From: Luzula sylvatica | Lineage: Eukaryota > Streptophyta > Magnoliopsida > Poales > Juncaceae | Assembly (NCBI GenBank): GCA_946800325.1 | Contig: OX326958.1 | Location: 18,564,414 to 18,628,413 of the forward strand | Reading direction: 5' to 3' | Length of the DNA: 64,000 bases | Part shown: positions 21,301 to 32,642 of the stretch, one piece after another | Layout: every line of letters begins with the position of its first letter | How positions within the stretch are numbered: position 1 is the stretch's first letter | The notes under the pieces: generated by a model | What the model was told of the DNA's origin: nothing | Database searches by the model: none | The model's input: the letters and a program-made list of their open reading frames with translations, nothing else | Program-made: the position numbers and the translations under genes

Positions 21301-22437
21301 ATCATTTTCTTTCAAACCATCCAATTTAATCATGTGTTTCTCATTGATTATTTTTGCTACTGATAATTTTCTAGTTGTTAACAAAACAGCGTTACCTTTT
21401 TTTTCCTCCGATTGCAACAGAGAAAGGAGGCTCTCCCACTTGCTTTTATCATTGTCCTCCCACACATCATCTAATACAAGCAAAAACTTTTTTGAACTTA
21501 AAAACTTTTTAAGAATTTCCAATTGTCTATTTAAGTTCCTCTCTTGTTTACACTCTTCTCCAGGGATGAACTCTAGCAACTCACGAATAAGTCTACCTTC
21601 ATCGTAATCGGCGGACACATGAATCCACATTGTTAATTCAAAATATTCTTTTATTTTTGAGTCATTAAACACAAGTCGAGCAAGAGTCGTCTTGCCGACA
21701 CCTCCATTCCCTACTATTGGTAATACAGAGAGATTGGTATTGGCAAAAAATTTCCCTATCAGTTGGCCTATTATAAATTCTTTCTCTTCATTTCTACCAA
21801 AGACTCTTGATTCCATTAAATGCGAGGATTTTAATGGGCTTAGTGTACTAGTGTTTACATTTGCCCTTACAATTTGATCTAGTTTTTCTACATTCGGTAG
21901 TTTATAGAGTTTTTTCCCAACTTCTTTTAAGTTTTCAACAACAATGTGTATTCTACGGGACAAATCGTCCTTTTGAAACTTAGTTCGTTTATTCCTAATT
22001 AAAGAATGATCTCCATCAATGTTTCTTTTAGAATCCTGTGTTTGAGCATCCTCATTTCTATAGATAGGAATATAACTTTTCAGTGTAGAGAATTTACTAA
22101 CCGAATCTTGAGTTGAAGAAGAAGAGGAACCACTCGAATCGTTTTCTATCTCGCGCTCAATACGATAGTATTGCATCTCATCGAGCAAGTCGTCAGCTTG
22201 ATATACAAGATACTGAACACGTTGGATATATTTTACTAGGTCATAATTTTGAATCCCTTTCTTGACCTGCCAAAAACTAAGACCAATTTTAATGTATTCG
22301 AGGTTATCCTCGAGGAGTTTGTATTCCTCATTCAAACCCATATCAGATGTCCATTTCTCGAGCACATGAGTAAGATATTTATCGAAGATAACTTGGATGA
22401 ACCCGCCTGCCATACCAATAGCAGTCTCCAAATCCAT
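18319..22437 (-). CDS. CC-NB-ARC-LRR disease-resistance-type receptor (CNL), complete
   Basis: A single uninterrupted 1372-aa frame. Residues 1-95 form an Rx-type coiled coil with an EDVID-like motif (ADDLLDEM, 81-88), followed by a serine-rich acidic linker (101-140). NB-ARC spans about 210-545: P-loop GNGGVGKTT (243-251), kinase-2 LLVLDDVW (319-326), RNBS-B VLLTTRK, a non-standard GLPL motif (NYPLAAK, 413-419), RNBS-D CFSFCSLF (470-477) and the MHD motif in DLMHDLA (about 538-544). An LRR domain fills about 560-1372 and ends WVSVR. Length and domain order are normal for CNLs, which sense pathogen effectors in the cytoplasm and trigger cell death and defence. The start is the first Met, directly before the coiled coil; paralogous 5' flank homology begins right upstream. 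It is the only intact member of the cluster here. Substrate specificity cannot be read from sequence. Confidence 0.93.
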   Translation of the reverse strand: MDLETAIGMAGGFIQVIFDKYLTHVLEKWTSDMGLNEEYKLLEDNLEYIKIGLSFWQVKKGIQNYDLVKYIQRVQYLVYQADDLLDEMQYYRIEREIENDSSGSSSSSTQDSVSKFSTLKSYIPIYRNEDAQTQDSKRNIDGDHSLIRNKRTKFQKDDLSRRIHIVVENLKEVGKKLYKLPNVEKLDQIVRANVNTSTLSPLKSSHLMESRVFGRNEEKEFIIGQLIGKFFANTNLSVLPIVGNGGVGKTTLARLVFNDSKIKEYFELTMWIHVSADYDEGRLIRELLEFIPGEECKQERNLNRQLEILKKFLSSKKFLLVLDDVWEDNDKSKWESLLSLLQSEEKKGNAVLLTTRKLSVAKIINEKHMIKLDGLKENDFWELFKLHAFSNEKYEKHDILERIGEQICKKLSNYPLAAKTVGAMLKRNPNVIYWRNVRDNEEWKSQTGPDDIMPALMLSYESLPFHLQRCFSFCSLFHKGFDYHKEELVNMWIVQGFFLNNSNIPIEDIGNMYFDCLVNAGFFEKVHEGEYSRYVIHDLMHDLAQIVSQHDCFAIVNSNNLNIGIPNTIRHLSIITETYLSSVLHNSTIPSGNFEKYIVHIRKHLQVENLSTLIIIGKYNSNFAVALKDFLERLKGLRVLVIYTMSSDVDLLASNFSEFIHLRYLQLHRCPLQRNDIPRDVLNNLNKLYHLEVIDINNNIIRGGLKENIDNSFLWGPKSPKFDSKIPWVGKLTALRRLREFRVKKESGFEIAQLGLLTKLRGLLKIFNLENVESKEEAVGARLEEKSFLNSLYLCWNREPGEFKPAMDADVLERLRPNYNLERLLISGYGGVTSPTWLVNENSLDYLILLYLHNCKALEILPPLGHLLSLQKLELRNMLTVREIDIPFYGTGADMGFRALEEMEIVDMPKLEKWRGSNQWQAFPFLKKLTIENCPELTEFLNFEFAFSGDMSKNWFPHLHDLTIRKCEKLRYLSWESLCGLVNLKRLTIGSCSELFLSFEPNEQSIENNFSPRSLEHLEIDASNITGKQLSILLLNLTNLYELKIVTCPQITTLKVASITTSCFINSASSSIDPINNQGLLQIPDFLKSTLKKLQFYGCSDLIFASKEGIGALTSIQELRLGNSNLLSSITNFDEHVMDECWLLPPGVKICSLYKVPDNIIFSLLSPLTSLFHMNIIDSPSLTTLKLPPCSTLKRLSILNCENLVSLEGLLFPTQLEDLYIMGCPHFVTLNSVTRLENLNTDASAVLVEKLTLGHTNFLSAPICKQLSTLKFLSLQDGGIVDLTEEQEKALRLLTSLEKLQFLNCNNLNSLPNQLCNLSSLKALEIVNCRSIQSLPENGPPPSLESLYINNCSDELKRQCNDITSIKWVSVR

Positions 22438-23216
22438 CTTTTATATAAGGCTAGAGAAAGTAAAATTTGGACAAAGGAAGGAAAATTAAACGAATAAGAC
22501 AGGCCCAGAAATTGGATGATTTTTTTTCTTTTTTAGATTTATAAGATTGGATGAAGCTTTAAATTGAAATAACGAAATTTCAAAGAGAAGAAGAGAAAAA
22601 CGGATTTTTTTTTAAAATTTTTTTTATGAAAGATGAGTAAGATTGGATGAAGTTTAAACTAGAAACTAAGAAATTTCAAAGAGAAGAAGCGAAAAATGAT
22701 TTTTTTTGTTTTTTTGTTTTTTTGTTTTTTTGTGAAAGATGAAGTTTTAATAGAAAGAAGGAAATTTCAAAGAGAAGAAAAGATGATTTTTTTTTTTTTT
22801 TTTTGAGATGAATGAGAACAGACAAAGAAAGCAAGAACTAGTTGGAAAAATTTCTGAAATTGAGAAGTTTGTTGTGTTTATTTTTGCAGACAGTGATACG
22901 CTGTTTATTACCAGATGTGGGTGAGCACTGAGTTGGAAAGGCAACATAATATGTTTTATCTATTTTTACTTTTTTTTTTGGATTAAAGACCCGCACTCAG
23001 TCTTTATGCTTATCTATTTTTTTCTCTCCAAATGAATCTTCGCCCAAGTTTTATGGGAGTTCTATTTAAATTAAGAATTAACAAAACAAACAATTAAATG
23101 GACCAACTAATTTTACATATAAAATACATTTTGAGTGGTCTTCTTGTGCATCTTTTCTACAAAAGAGTCTTGCAGGAAGTTTCTTGGAAATTTCATTGAA
23201 ATTAAGAACTATAATT
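22438..23216 (-). promoter_or_regulatory. 5' flank/promoter of the intact NLR, with tandem repeats
   Basis: Immediately upstream (rightward) are about three degenerate ~90-bp units, each with GGATGAAG or GATGAAGTTT, GAAATTTCAAAGAGAAGAA and a T-rich run (22530-22800). One T-run is a (T7G) microsatellite at 22701-22733. Further out is the block conserved with the orphan flank at 3669-4530. No transcription start can be set from sequence alone. The conservation of this block in two paralogous flanks makes it the best promoter candidate. Confidence 0.6.
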
Positions 23217-24031
23217 ATACCATACCCCCTCATTTCCCCACATCCTCTATATCACCAATTAATCATTAATTAATGATTAATTAACATGGTCATTGACAAA
23301 AGTACATTTAATTAACAGTTAATTGATATTAATTAAGAATTGTTAATGTATATGTATTTTAATTATATATTAATTAACTGTTAATGAAGTGTCATTTTAT
23401 TAATTACTCTAATAATTAACTATTAATTAGGGATATAAAAAATGTTGTGGGGGAAATGAATGGACACAGTATATGACCTCTTAATTTATCAAATGTTAGG
23501 TATGCTTTCACAGTGCAATTAAAGATTACAACGATGGACCTTACTTTATGAAAATAGATAATTAACATATACAATACTCCCAATTTTTCCACATCATCTT
23601 TTATATTCCTAATTAATTAGCATGGTAATTAATCAAGTGACACTTTATTAACAGTTAATTAATATATAATTAAAATACATATATATCAACAATTCTTAAT
23701 TAATATTAATTAACTGTTAATCGGATGTTCTTTTGTTGATGACTATGTTAATTAATCATCAATTAATGGTTAATTGATGATATAGAGGATGTGGTGGGGA
23801 AATGAGGGGGTATAACATAATTATTAACAATTCTTACTTAACCAAGTGACGCTTCATTAACAGTTAATTAATACATAATCAAAATACATATATATTAACA
23901 ATTCTTAATTAATATTAATTAACTGTTAATCAGATATTTTTTTGTTAACGGCCATGTTAATTTATCAACAATTAATGGTTAATTGGTAATACAGAGATGT
24001 GGTGGGAAAATGAGGGATATGACATAATTAT
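23217..24031. repeat. Cluster of related inverted-repeat MITEs
   Basis: At least two elements with arms like CCCCTCATTTCCCCACATCC and ATCACCAATTAAT..TTAATTAACATG lie at about 23217-23475 and 23568-23823, and a third right-hand half follows at 23824-24031 without a matching left end. All share an inner TTAACAGTTAATTAATAT..AATTAAAATACATATA core. The right arms read GATGTGGTGGGGAAATGAGG. AT-rich and non-coding. Target duplications could not be fixed because copies abut. Confidence 0.65.
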
Positions 24032-24186
24032 CCAATAAAAAATATGTTTTACATTCTTCACTCGGATATGCTACTGTTTTGGAATATGCCATGGCATCTC
24101 TCGTTCCAAATATGAAAAACCATTAACCCAATTACCTGCTTGAGTTGAATTGAAGCTCGTGTCGACAATATAATTCTAAATGGGTC

Positions 24187-24450
24187 TGACTGGAAAATTA
24201 AAATATCTGGAAAAATACATATTTTGTTGTGATTGATTGTCCAAAATAAAATTTCTACAATTGATAATCTACAGAAAAGATGAATTTTAGTAAATCAGTG
24301 TGTGCTCTGTAAAAATAATGAAGAAACAGTAACTCACCTATTAACTGGATGCTCTTATACGATGAGCCTAGACTACTAAACTAGCTAAATATGTATGCTT
24401 CAATTTTTAATAGTTCAAGCCCACTGCCCTTTCCAAAAAAAATTAAATAA
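24187..24450 (+). pseudogene. LINE zf-RVT relic
   Basis: The plus-strand frame from 24187 reads DWKIKISGKIHIL, two residues then a stop, LIVQNKISTIDNLQKR, a stop, then ILVNQCVLCKNNEETVTHLL. This parallels the zf-RVT tail of the large LINE (IWKIKVPAKIRVFLW, ILTIDNLQRRG, CVLCKREAESVIHIF). Two in-frame stops show it is dead. An A-rich stretch follows at about 24436-24463, as expected of a LINE 3' end. Confidence 0.7.
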
Positions 24451-24799
24451 ATAAAAAACCAGAGCAAGGAACCCCAATGCTTAATTTTTTCGATTTTTTT
24501 TTTAATTACCGGTTATTCTTTAAAATACATCTTAAGATCTCATTTTTACTTTTTTTATATTTTATTTTAAAGCCGTGAGAATTATTAATTATCTAAATAG
24601 CACTGTGCATCGACAATTACATTAAAATATATTAAATGGACCAATCAATAATCTAGTGAACAACACAAATCCAAAGCAAAAATTGAACAAATAAGTTGGA
24701 AAAATTGAGGTCATAATTCTAGATTTGCTAATCAAAATCAGAGTTCAATCAGAGTTCAAAATCAGAGTTGTGTGCACGCATCCAAAATCACACAGAGTA
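24451..24799. other. AT-rich intergenic, nothing recognised
   Basis: No coding frame, repeat boundary or RNA gene is apparent. A CAGAGTTCAA-type short repeat occurs near 24738-24768. Confidence 0.4.
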
Positions 24800-25395
24800 T
24801 TACTCCCTCCCATTAATTTTTGGATACTCGGCCTTTGAGTAGAGCCACGTTCATGCCCATCTCACCGTCAAACCCTACATCCCCCCATCTCACCGTCCGT
24901 CCAGACCATACTCAGACCATACGCACACACGTAATTTCCTACTTCACTTCTGTTTCCCACCTACCGCCTCTCTCCCTTCTCTCTTCCACCTCCAGGCCCC
25001 TCACTCCTGTGTGAGGCCCCTCTCACTCCTGTGTGTGTGAGTACTTGAGCGGCCTCCTCCGCCTCCTCTCTCTGTTTCTTCTACCCTTTTTTTCCGCCTG
25101 CAGCCCCATCTCTTTCGTATGTGAGCGCTTTCCGGAGCAGCCGACGCCACTAACTCAGAGGAACAGTCTCATCTGTCTTTTCAGTCGTTACCTCCGTTTT
25201 CTAAAGAGACAGACAGAGTATAATCGATGCCTCCATGGTTACGAGACAGATTCTGCGAAACATTGATGTCAAAGGACAAAATTGATATCAACCCCAACAA
25301 AGGAAGTTTTTCGTTTAGTTTAGAACACAAAAAACTCAGTTTTTGTTGTTGTATCAAGTGGGAGTTCTTTTGATGCATACAAGGTGTTTGATATA
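24800..25395 (+). promoter_or_regulatory. CT-rich putative promoter/5' UTR of the following gene
   Basis: Composition changes sharply from AT-rich to C/T-rich (CCGCCTCTCTCC, CTCCTCCGCCTCC) with a local duplication of CCCCTCACTCCTGTGTGAG at about 24996-25041. Such pyrimidine-rich stretches are common around plant transcription starts. It is directly upstream of a phase-consistent exon chain. ORFs in it have no recognisable features. Confidence 0.4.
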
Positions 25396-27494
25396 ATGCC
25401 TCAACAAGATAATCCATTTGAGTAAGTTAATTTTAGTATCTAAGTTCAAATATCCTTCTTTACTTAACTTAGGAGAAATAAATTTTGTTGTTTAAAACAG
25501 TTTTTTCTGAAAATGGATACTTTTTTTCTTTCGAAAAGTTCAAATTTCGAAATCATTGAAGGCATCGAAGACATGACTTGAGGTGTCAGAAAATACTGTT
25601 TTGAACATAATAGTAATAATAATAATTATTATTAAATTGTTTTGTTTGTTTAATCATATTTAAACTGGTATATTATGCAAGGAAAGTATATATTATTATA
25701 CTAATGGTGTTTATTTATTAGGAAGCAGAGGGAGAGGTAGCAATGCGCTTAGCAGAGAGAGAGAAGGCTTTCCGAGATTACAAGAAGCTTTAATTATTAG
25801 GAAGCAGAGAGAAGGCTTTCCGAGATTACAAGAAGCTTTATTAGAACACAATAATGAAATTGAAGAAAGGTACATTTTATTTTCATTAGTTTGATTACAT
25901 AAATTAAAACCAAATATTTGGTCAAATAAATGAGGGATATAAAGGATATTTGGTAGTTTTTGTGGTTTTTCTGGCTGAATATGAAATTATTCGTTTCAGA
26001 TATAACTGACCTTAAATAATAAATATTTTGATTTTTCGGGTAGTTTAATGTTTTAAACAATTAAATTATGATCTTTTATATGGCCACTCGTGTAATTATT
26101 ATGTTCGTTTATTACCTTATATGATTGATATTTCTAATTGGAAGCGGATCTTTCAGCAGTGGATGAACTGCTAAATAGACTCCATTAATTTTATCCACAA
26201 TGTAGACAGCAAATCGTACTGCAAAAACCTCGAGTCAATAGAAGAAACTTGGAGGCGTAAGATTATATTTTTTACAGGGGTATATCTCCAATTTCGAATT
26301 TTTTATAGAACTTAATTTTTTTTAACAGTGAGGTAAGAAGCATCGGGGGAACATAAATTCGGCACAAATTCGATCAGACTCGAGAGGATCTTAAGTTAAA
26401 AGATACAAGAAATTAAAGGTTTTATTCATTTGACCCCTTCATTTTGTTTACCTCATGTAAACTCGACTTTTGATTTAAGCCCTTTGAATTTTTGTAATTG
26501 CAAATTTGCAATCTAATGCTATGTTCATATTTTCGAGGTTGAAAATGGCAAGTGACAAATTCAGGTAATTTCAAAAATATTTTTGATGAACATTCCAAAA
26601 TTTGCATTGCTTTTATAAATTTGAGAAAATCCAGGGGTTTTTTGAAAATGTACCACTATATTATTATTATTATAATTAATTGTTTTGCAGTGAATGCTAA
26701 AAAAAAAAAAAATCGGCAGAGCTCGACATTAAAATTGCGGAACAACAAATGCTGGCACATTTACATTTTGAAGGAAACCTTATTTTGGTAATATGAAATA
26801 TAATATTGATTGAGGGCTAAGTTGAAAATTTTCTCGGTTTTTAGTAAGACAACGAGCACAAAGAGAGGAAGAATTTGCACATACTCGAAGGCTCATTTTA
26901 GCACAACAAGTAAAGGTTTGTAAAATAAACCTCCTTTCTGAAATTTCCAAATTTTGAAACCAAAGTCATTTTTTATAATTTATAATTTTTAGCAAGAGAT
27001 TGAAGATATAGAGTGTGGAAACTGTCTACATCACCAACAGGTTCACTTTACTTTATGAAAAAAATTCAGATATACCCATTTTTCTAATATAAAAAAACCC
27101 AAACTTTCTTTAGTATTTATTCCTCTATTTTAATCCTCTTTTTGAGTAAAAAAGTTTTCTCAGTAGATATATTTTGTAATAATTAATGATCTCACAATAT
27201 TTTTGTATAATTTATTGACAGTAGGAAGCATATGATTTAAAAAATATGGAAAGTTTGCAAAAGAGTGAAGGAATTGATATGACCTACCACAACAATATCG
27301 TTATGAAACTCATCGAAACTGGTAAATAAATAAAAAATAAAGGACCATTTTCCGAAAATCGGGATGAATATTTATGATTTTTTTAATCTTTTTTTTACTA
27401 TTATTTTAAAGTTTAATCAACATGGGTTTTATTTATTTGTGAAGTTTACTACATTTTAGGTTCGTTGCGCGTTGGACTCGTAATAAATGTTTAG
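25396..27494 (+). CDS. Putative seven-exon gene, unrecognised coiled-coil-like product (152 aa model)
   Basis: I can join exons 25396-25421, 25729-25869, 26210-26256, 26845-26909, 26993-27040, 27225-27321 and 27460-27494. Each intron is GT..AG, the phases agree throughout, and a stop falls at 27492-27494. The model starts MPQQDNPFE, is rich in charged residues (RQRAQREEEFAHTRRLILAQ, QEIEDIECGN) and ends ETGSLRVGLVINV. The family is not recognised. Exon 2 holds a 48-nt in-frame tandem duplication (REGFPRLQEAL occurs twice) that also duplicates the splice acceptor GAAGCAG. A further possible exon at about 26719-26788 (LDIKIAEQQMLAHLHF) does not fit the phases. The gene could be longer, or a decaying copy; a LINE sits just downstream. 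Confidence 0.4.
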
Positions 27495-28200
27495 CAAAAT
27501 GCAATTATTACAAGTTACTATGGTGTCAAATAGGTAAATTGTTTATGAAGTTACTAATTTTTTTAGCGAAATTATGACAAATGCAAGTATACCTATTTCT
27601 TATTCTCAACTCTAATCAACTAAATATTTTTTGTTTAATGTAATGTAGAAAAATAATAGTTTGAAACTTGTCTATGGATTGTTTTGCCATACTTTTTTTT
27701 CACCTGCTCCAAGTACTTTTCTTTTTTTTGATGAAAATAGAGTGGGCTCTAACGTCCCACTTCTATTGTTTAATTAATAGAAATCAATTACAGCCTCTAT
27801 TAGGGTGCGACAAACCCTTTAAGTTCAAACAAAAGGAATAAAATAAAATAAAATAAAAAGAACATAAAGCATACTTCTAATTAAAACCATCAGAAAGAAT
27901 AATGCCTAAGCTGCGTCATAATCATGTACTAAAATTCCCGGTTTTGCAAGAAGTCCGAAATCCTCTTCCTTTTCCTCATCCTTGGCCTCCCAATACTCCT
28001 CCTTCCAATTCCCGAATACCATATCCCAGTTATATTTAAATTGTATAAGAAAACAATTTCCGGTGCACCAAAATCTAGTTTCCACAATCCTATATTTACC
28101 ACGCCAGAAATGAATTCCCAATTTCATCTCTTCCTCTCACCCTTGCCTTATCCTTACCGCCTCTCTCAACCCTCTTTTCCTTTTTCTTACCACCTCACGT

Positions 28201-31200
28201 TCAGACCTCTGCTCTTTCTTCTTCACTTGTCTCAATCTCCACTCTATCAGTAGAACTTAGAGAACCAGATGCTCTATACTCCATAGCCTTTTCAATGGAT
28301 TTAACATCATGCAAGACTAATTCTGCCAATTTTGATTCAATTAGAAAATTATCTTCGAATATCCTGCGACATCTTTCCTTCCATGTGTTAAAAACCAAAA
28401 CTGCCATTAATTGCTTGAATTTAAGTTCAGCCGTGGGGTTTAAGATTATCTCAAGTGGATCCAGGTTTGTATTAAGCTTCAATTTTAAAATCCTCTTAAT
28501 TTCTATCCACAACTTTCTAATAAACTCACAATCTTTAAAAATATGTATAACAGATTCAGCTTCCCTTTTGCAGAGTACACATTGATTTGCCAAAATCCAG
28601 CCTCTTCTTTGCAAATTATCAATAGTAAGAATCTTCTTCTGAACAGCAACCCAAAGAAAAACTCTAATTTTAGCAGGTACTTTTATCTTCCAGATTTGAT
28701 TTAAATCTTCTCTATTCATTCCTGATAATAAGTCATAGCAATTTTTAACCTTAAATTTTCCTGTTGAGGTACCACTCCATACCAATTTATCCTTCTCATT
28801 TGGTTCCAGTCGAATATCAAGGCAATACTGGTATAAAGATTGAAGCTGAGTCTCTGCCTCATAAGATAATGGCTCTCTCATCTGCAAAATGGTATGTATT
28901 TCCTTATCTCTTAAATCCTCCATAAAATCTCTTAATGTTAATTCATAATTTTGTGTAAAAGAATATAATTCAGGAAAAGTAATACTTATAGGTTTTCCAC
29001 TCCAATTATCTTTCCAGAAATTAATTAAATCTCCATTTCCTTTTACAAATCTAGTATTTTCTCTAAAAAAATCCAATAATTTTATAATATCTTTCCAAAA
29101 ATATGAATTGCTATCATCCACCTCATATACTATATTCCCATAATTTTGCAATTTCCCTACTAATTCATTACACTTTAAATTTTCGTCACTAATATTATAA
29201 TATTTCCACATCCATTTAATTAATAAAGCATTATTAAAATTTTCTAAATTTAATATGCCTAATCCACCCTTAGATTTTGGCATACAACATAATGTCCAAT
29301 TTATTAAATTATACCCTTTCTCTTTAAGTCCCCTCCAAAGAAAATTCCTTCTATATTTATCTATACTCTTAATTACCCATTTTGGGAATTTAAATACAGT
29401 CAGATAATATATGGGAATTGATGTCATAATAGAATTAATCAATATTAATCTTCCACCAATATTCAACATCTTCCCTTTTCATCCTTCCATTTTCATTTTT
29501 ACCTTATCAATAATTTTCTTAAAATCTTCCTTTACTGGTTTCTTGAAGTGTAATGGTAAGCCTAAATAGGTTATAGGTAATGTACCAATAACACACCCCA
29601 TTTCATTTGATAAGTCCCTCATAATATCTATCCCCACATTAACCCCAGTAATTTCTGACTTCTCCAAATTAATATTTAATCCTGATTCATTCCCAAATAC
29701 TCTTAAGTATATGTTTAAGTCTTCTCACATTCATTATAGTAGGTTTAAGAAAGAAAATTGAATCATCGGCATAAAAAAGTGATGAAACAATTCCTCTCAT
29801 GGGTCTTTCTAAATATTCTTTTTCACTTAGCCCCTCGATAATCCTAGATAATACATCAACTACTAATAGGTTGATATGGGGTCTCCTTGCTTTAATCCTT
29901 TCTTTAAATACACATATTTTCCTGGAACCCCATTTAATAATATTCTTGTAGATCCCCCCAAAACAGATTTTTGAATCCAATTAATAAAAATTTCCCCAAA
30001 ACCTCTGGCTTTTAATATTTTAATTAAAAAAATCCCAAGAAACTGTGTCAAATGCCTTATATATATCTGCTTTAAAAATTAATAATCCAATATTTAATTT
30101 ATTTGCCCTATTCATTACTTCTCTAGCATAAGCATAATTCTCACTTATAGTTCTCCCTTCCAAGAATCCTAATTGATTTGGATCAATTAGTGCCTCTATG
30201 ATTTTCTTCATTATATTAGCCAAAACCTTTGAGAAAATTCTCTGTATAGAACTAACCAAACTTATTGGTCTATAGTCCTTAACTTCTGTGGCATTATTCT
30301 TTTTTGGAATTAATGCCATATAAGAGGTATTATATTTTGAAAGTCCAATTTTAGCCTCCTTATTCAATAAAAAACATAATTCTTCCCTTATATCATTCCA
30401 GTATTTTTAAAAAAAATCCCCATTATATCCATCTGGTCTTGGTGTTTTATTAGGTTTCCAATTTTCAATGACATCCTTTAATTCCTCCAATTTTATATCC
30501 TCTTCCAGAAATTCCATATTAATATTATTAATTCCATATATAATATTTAAATCAATTTTCCCTCCAATTTCTGATTCTGGCTTACTTGCTTGATATTTCC
30601 CCATTAAATTTCTATAAAATTTAAATACCACATATGCTTTTTCTTTATGAGACTGATATAGAATTTCATTTTCTTTCAACACTGGTACCATAAGTTTATT
30701 CTTTCTTATAGTGGCATGGATATGAAAAAAATTTGAATTAGTATCTCCCTCCTTTAACCATAGATGTTTGGATCTTTGCTTCCAATATGTTTCATTTTCC
30801 AAAACCATATTATTATATCTTTCTTTGGTAATTTTTTTAACCCATTTTTGAATAGAGTTCAACTCCTTGCTTTCAGCTAAAGTATCCAACCATTTAAGGG
30901 TTTTTAAGCAATTTTGCAAATAAATTTTATAGTTACCAGCATTCTGTTGATTCCAACTCGATAATCTTTTCCCCAATGCTTCCATTTTTGCATGAAACTC
31001 CTCTTAATTATCTGAAAATGTTGCCCTTAAATGATTAGTAATAATTAAATCCACTTCTTTATTTAATAACCAATTATTTTCAAATCTAAATCCCTTATAA
31101 ATAGGAAAATTTGATATAGCCATATTTATAATTGGAACATGATCAGAAATAGTTTGAGAAATACAATATTGATTAGAATTTGGAAATTCATTAATCCAGT

Positions 31201-31762
31201 CCTTATTAAAAATGAACCTATCCAATCTTGCTTTAGCCACATTATTAGACCAAGTAAATCTTCCTCCACATAATGGCATATTAATTAATTCCATATCATT
31301 AATAAAATCCAGAAAATATCTAGTATTCAAATGATCCCTATCAATTCCTCCCCACTCCTCATGAGAAATAACCATATTAAAATCCCCAAAAATGGCCCAA
31401 GGAATATTAACGGATTTTCCCAATTCCCTTAACTCATTTAAAAAATCCACTTTAAGTGCTTTATCCACTGGTCCATAAACACCAGTTAATAAGAGTAAGT
31501 TATTATTTCATTTGCATTGAATAGTAACATTTAAAGAATATAATCCAAAATCCATATTAATATAATTAAAATAATCCTCATTCCAAACTGACAATATTCC
31601 ACCAGAGGCACCATTAGATTTTTTAAATTGAAACCCTTTTAATCTATTACCACAAACTTCCTTTACTATTTCCATACTTAAATCTTCCATTTTAGTTTCC
31701 TGAAAACATACTATATCTGATTTCTCAGTAATAATGTCTTTCATACACCTTATTCTTGTCAT
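28201..31762 (-). pseudogene. LINE ORF2: endonuclease, reverse transcriptase, zf-RVT
   Basis: Domains in order on the minus strand. APE-type endonuclease at 31004-31762 (DIVCFQETKME, IFGDFNMV, RLDRFIFNKDW, SDHVPI). RT at about 29480-30985 (PRPDGYNGDFF, ALIPKKNN, DYRPISLVSS, FKADIYKAFDTVSW, FYADDSIFF with the catalytic YADD, and NMGCV-type GLPLHFKKPV). zf-RVT/RNase H-like tail at 28201-29469 (NIGGRLILINSIM, WKIKVPAKIRVFLW, CVLCKREAESVIHIFKDCEF, FNTWKERCRRIFED). The reading frame is broken by stops or shifts near 31480, 30990, 30390, 30030, 29870 and 29470. The element can no longer move itself. Confidence 0.9.
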
Positions 31763-31810
31763 TCATACCCCTTATGTTCCATGATATAAATTTAATCTTT
31801 TTATAATTCA

Positions 31811-32642
31811 TTAATTACCCCTTAAAACTCCATTACCTTCCACAATTGAATCACAGATTAATTCAGTTATAGTCTGCTTAGTTGGATCAGTAATTACTAT
31901 TCCTTGACTCTTCAAAATTTCATAAACATCTTTTGCATCCAAAAAGTCTTTATTTTTAATCACCAATTCCTCCTGTTTTTCAAATTTCTTCTTCACTGTT
32001 TTAGTTTTCTTAACAGCTCCTTTATCAATGTGGTTATACTTAACAATATGTGCTTTCTCAATGGGAGAAGTATAAAAACCAGTTTGTTTAGATTTCAGTC
32101 TCAAACTTCTCCTTTGATCTTCAATAGATAATTTCTCTAATTTTTTAGCCTTTATATTATTATAATAATAATAATAATTATTATTATTAAACTAGTCACT
32201 ACATCTTCCTCAAGACTATCAGTATTATTATTTTTATTAGTATTTATCTCTATCTCCATATTAATGAGATCAATATTGTCTCCTTTATTTTTTAGGGTTT
32301 CCTGAGTGATCTCCATGTCTTCCCCAAAGAGGCTTGCATTATCCCTAATGACAAGCTCATCTATCTCTCTCTCTCTCTCTCGACCACCACCAAATCCTCC
32401 GCATCCTCGCTAGAATCAGGTACATAAGCAATAACCCTATTTTCCTGACTTTGCAATTGCTCATCATTTGCATTAAAATTAGAATTAGGGTTTTCAAGCA
32501 AATTATCAATATTTTTAATAGCCCATTTTCCTTTATATAAAACTATCTTCATATTAATAGTCTGCTCCTTATCACTTATCCTCTCACTTATCCTCTCATT
32601 ACAAATTGTCCTCCTTAATCCATAACTAAGAGTTAATTCCAT
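31811..32642 (-). pseudogene. LINE ORF1 tail and ORF1-ORF2 spacer
   Basis: Two short frames, 32361-32642 (ELTLSYGLRRTICNERIS, later ending in an ERERER run made by a CT microsatellite) and 31811-32104 (lysine-rich). SYGLRRT resembles the YGxWLRA word found after the zinc knuckle in plant L1 ORF1 proteins, but the knuckle and nucleic-acid-binding domain are absent. An (AAT)-type short repeat at about 32156-32185 interrupts the region. The assignment rests mainly on position before the endonuclease. Confidence 0.55.
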
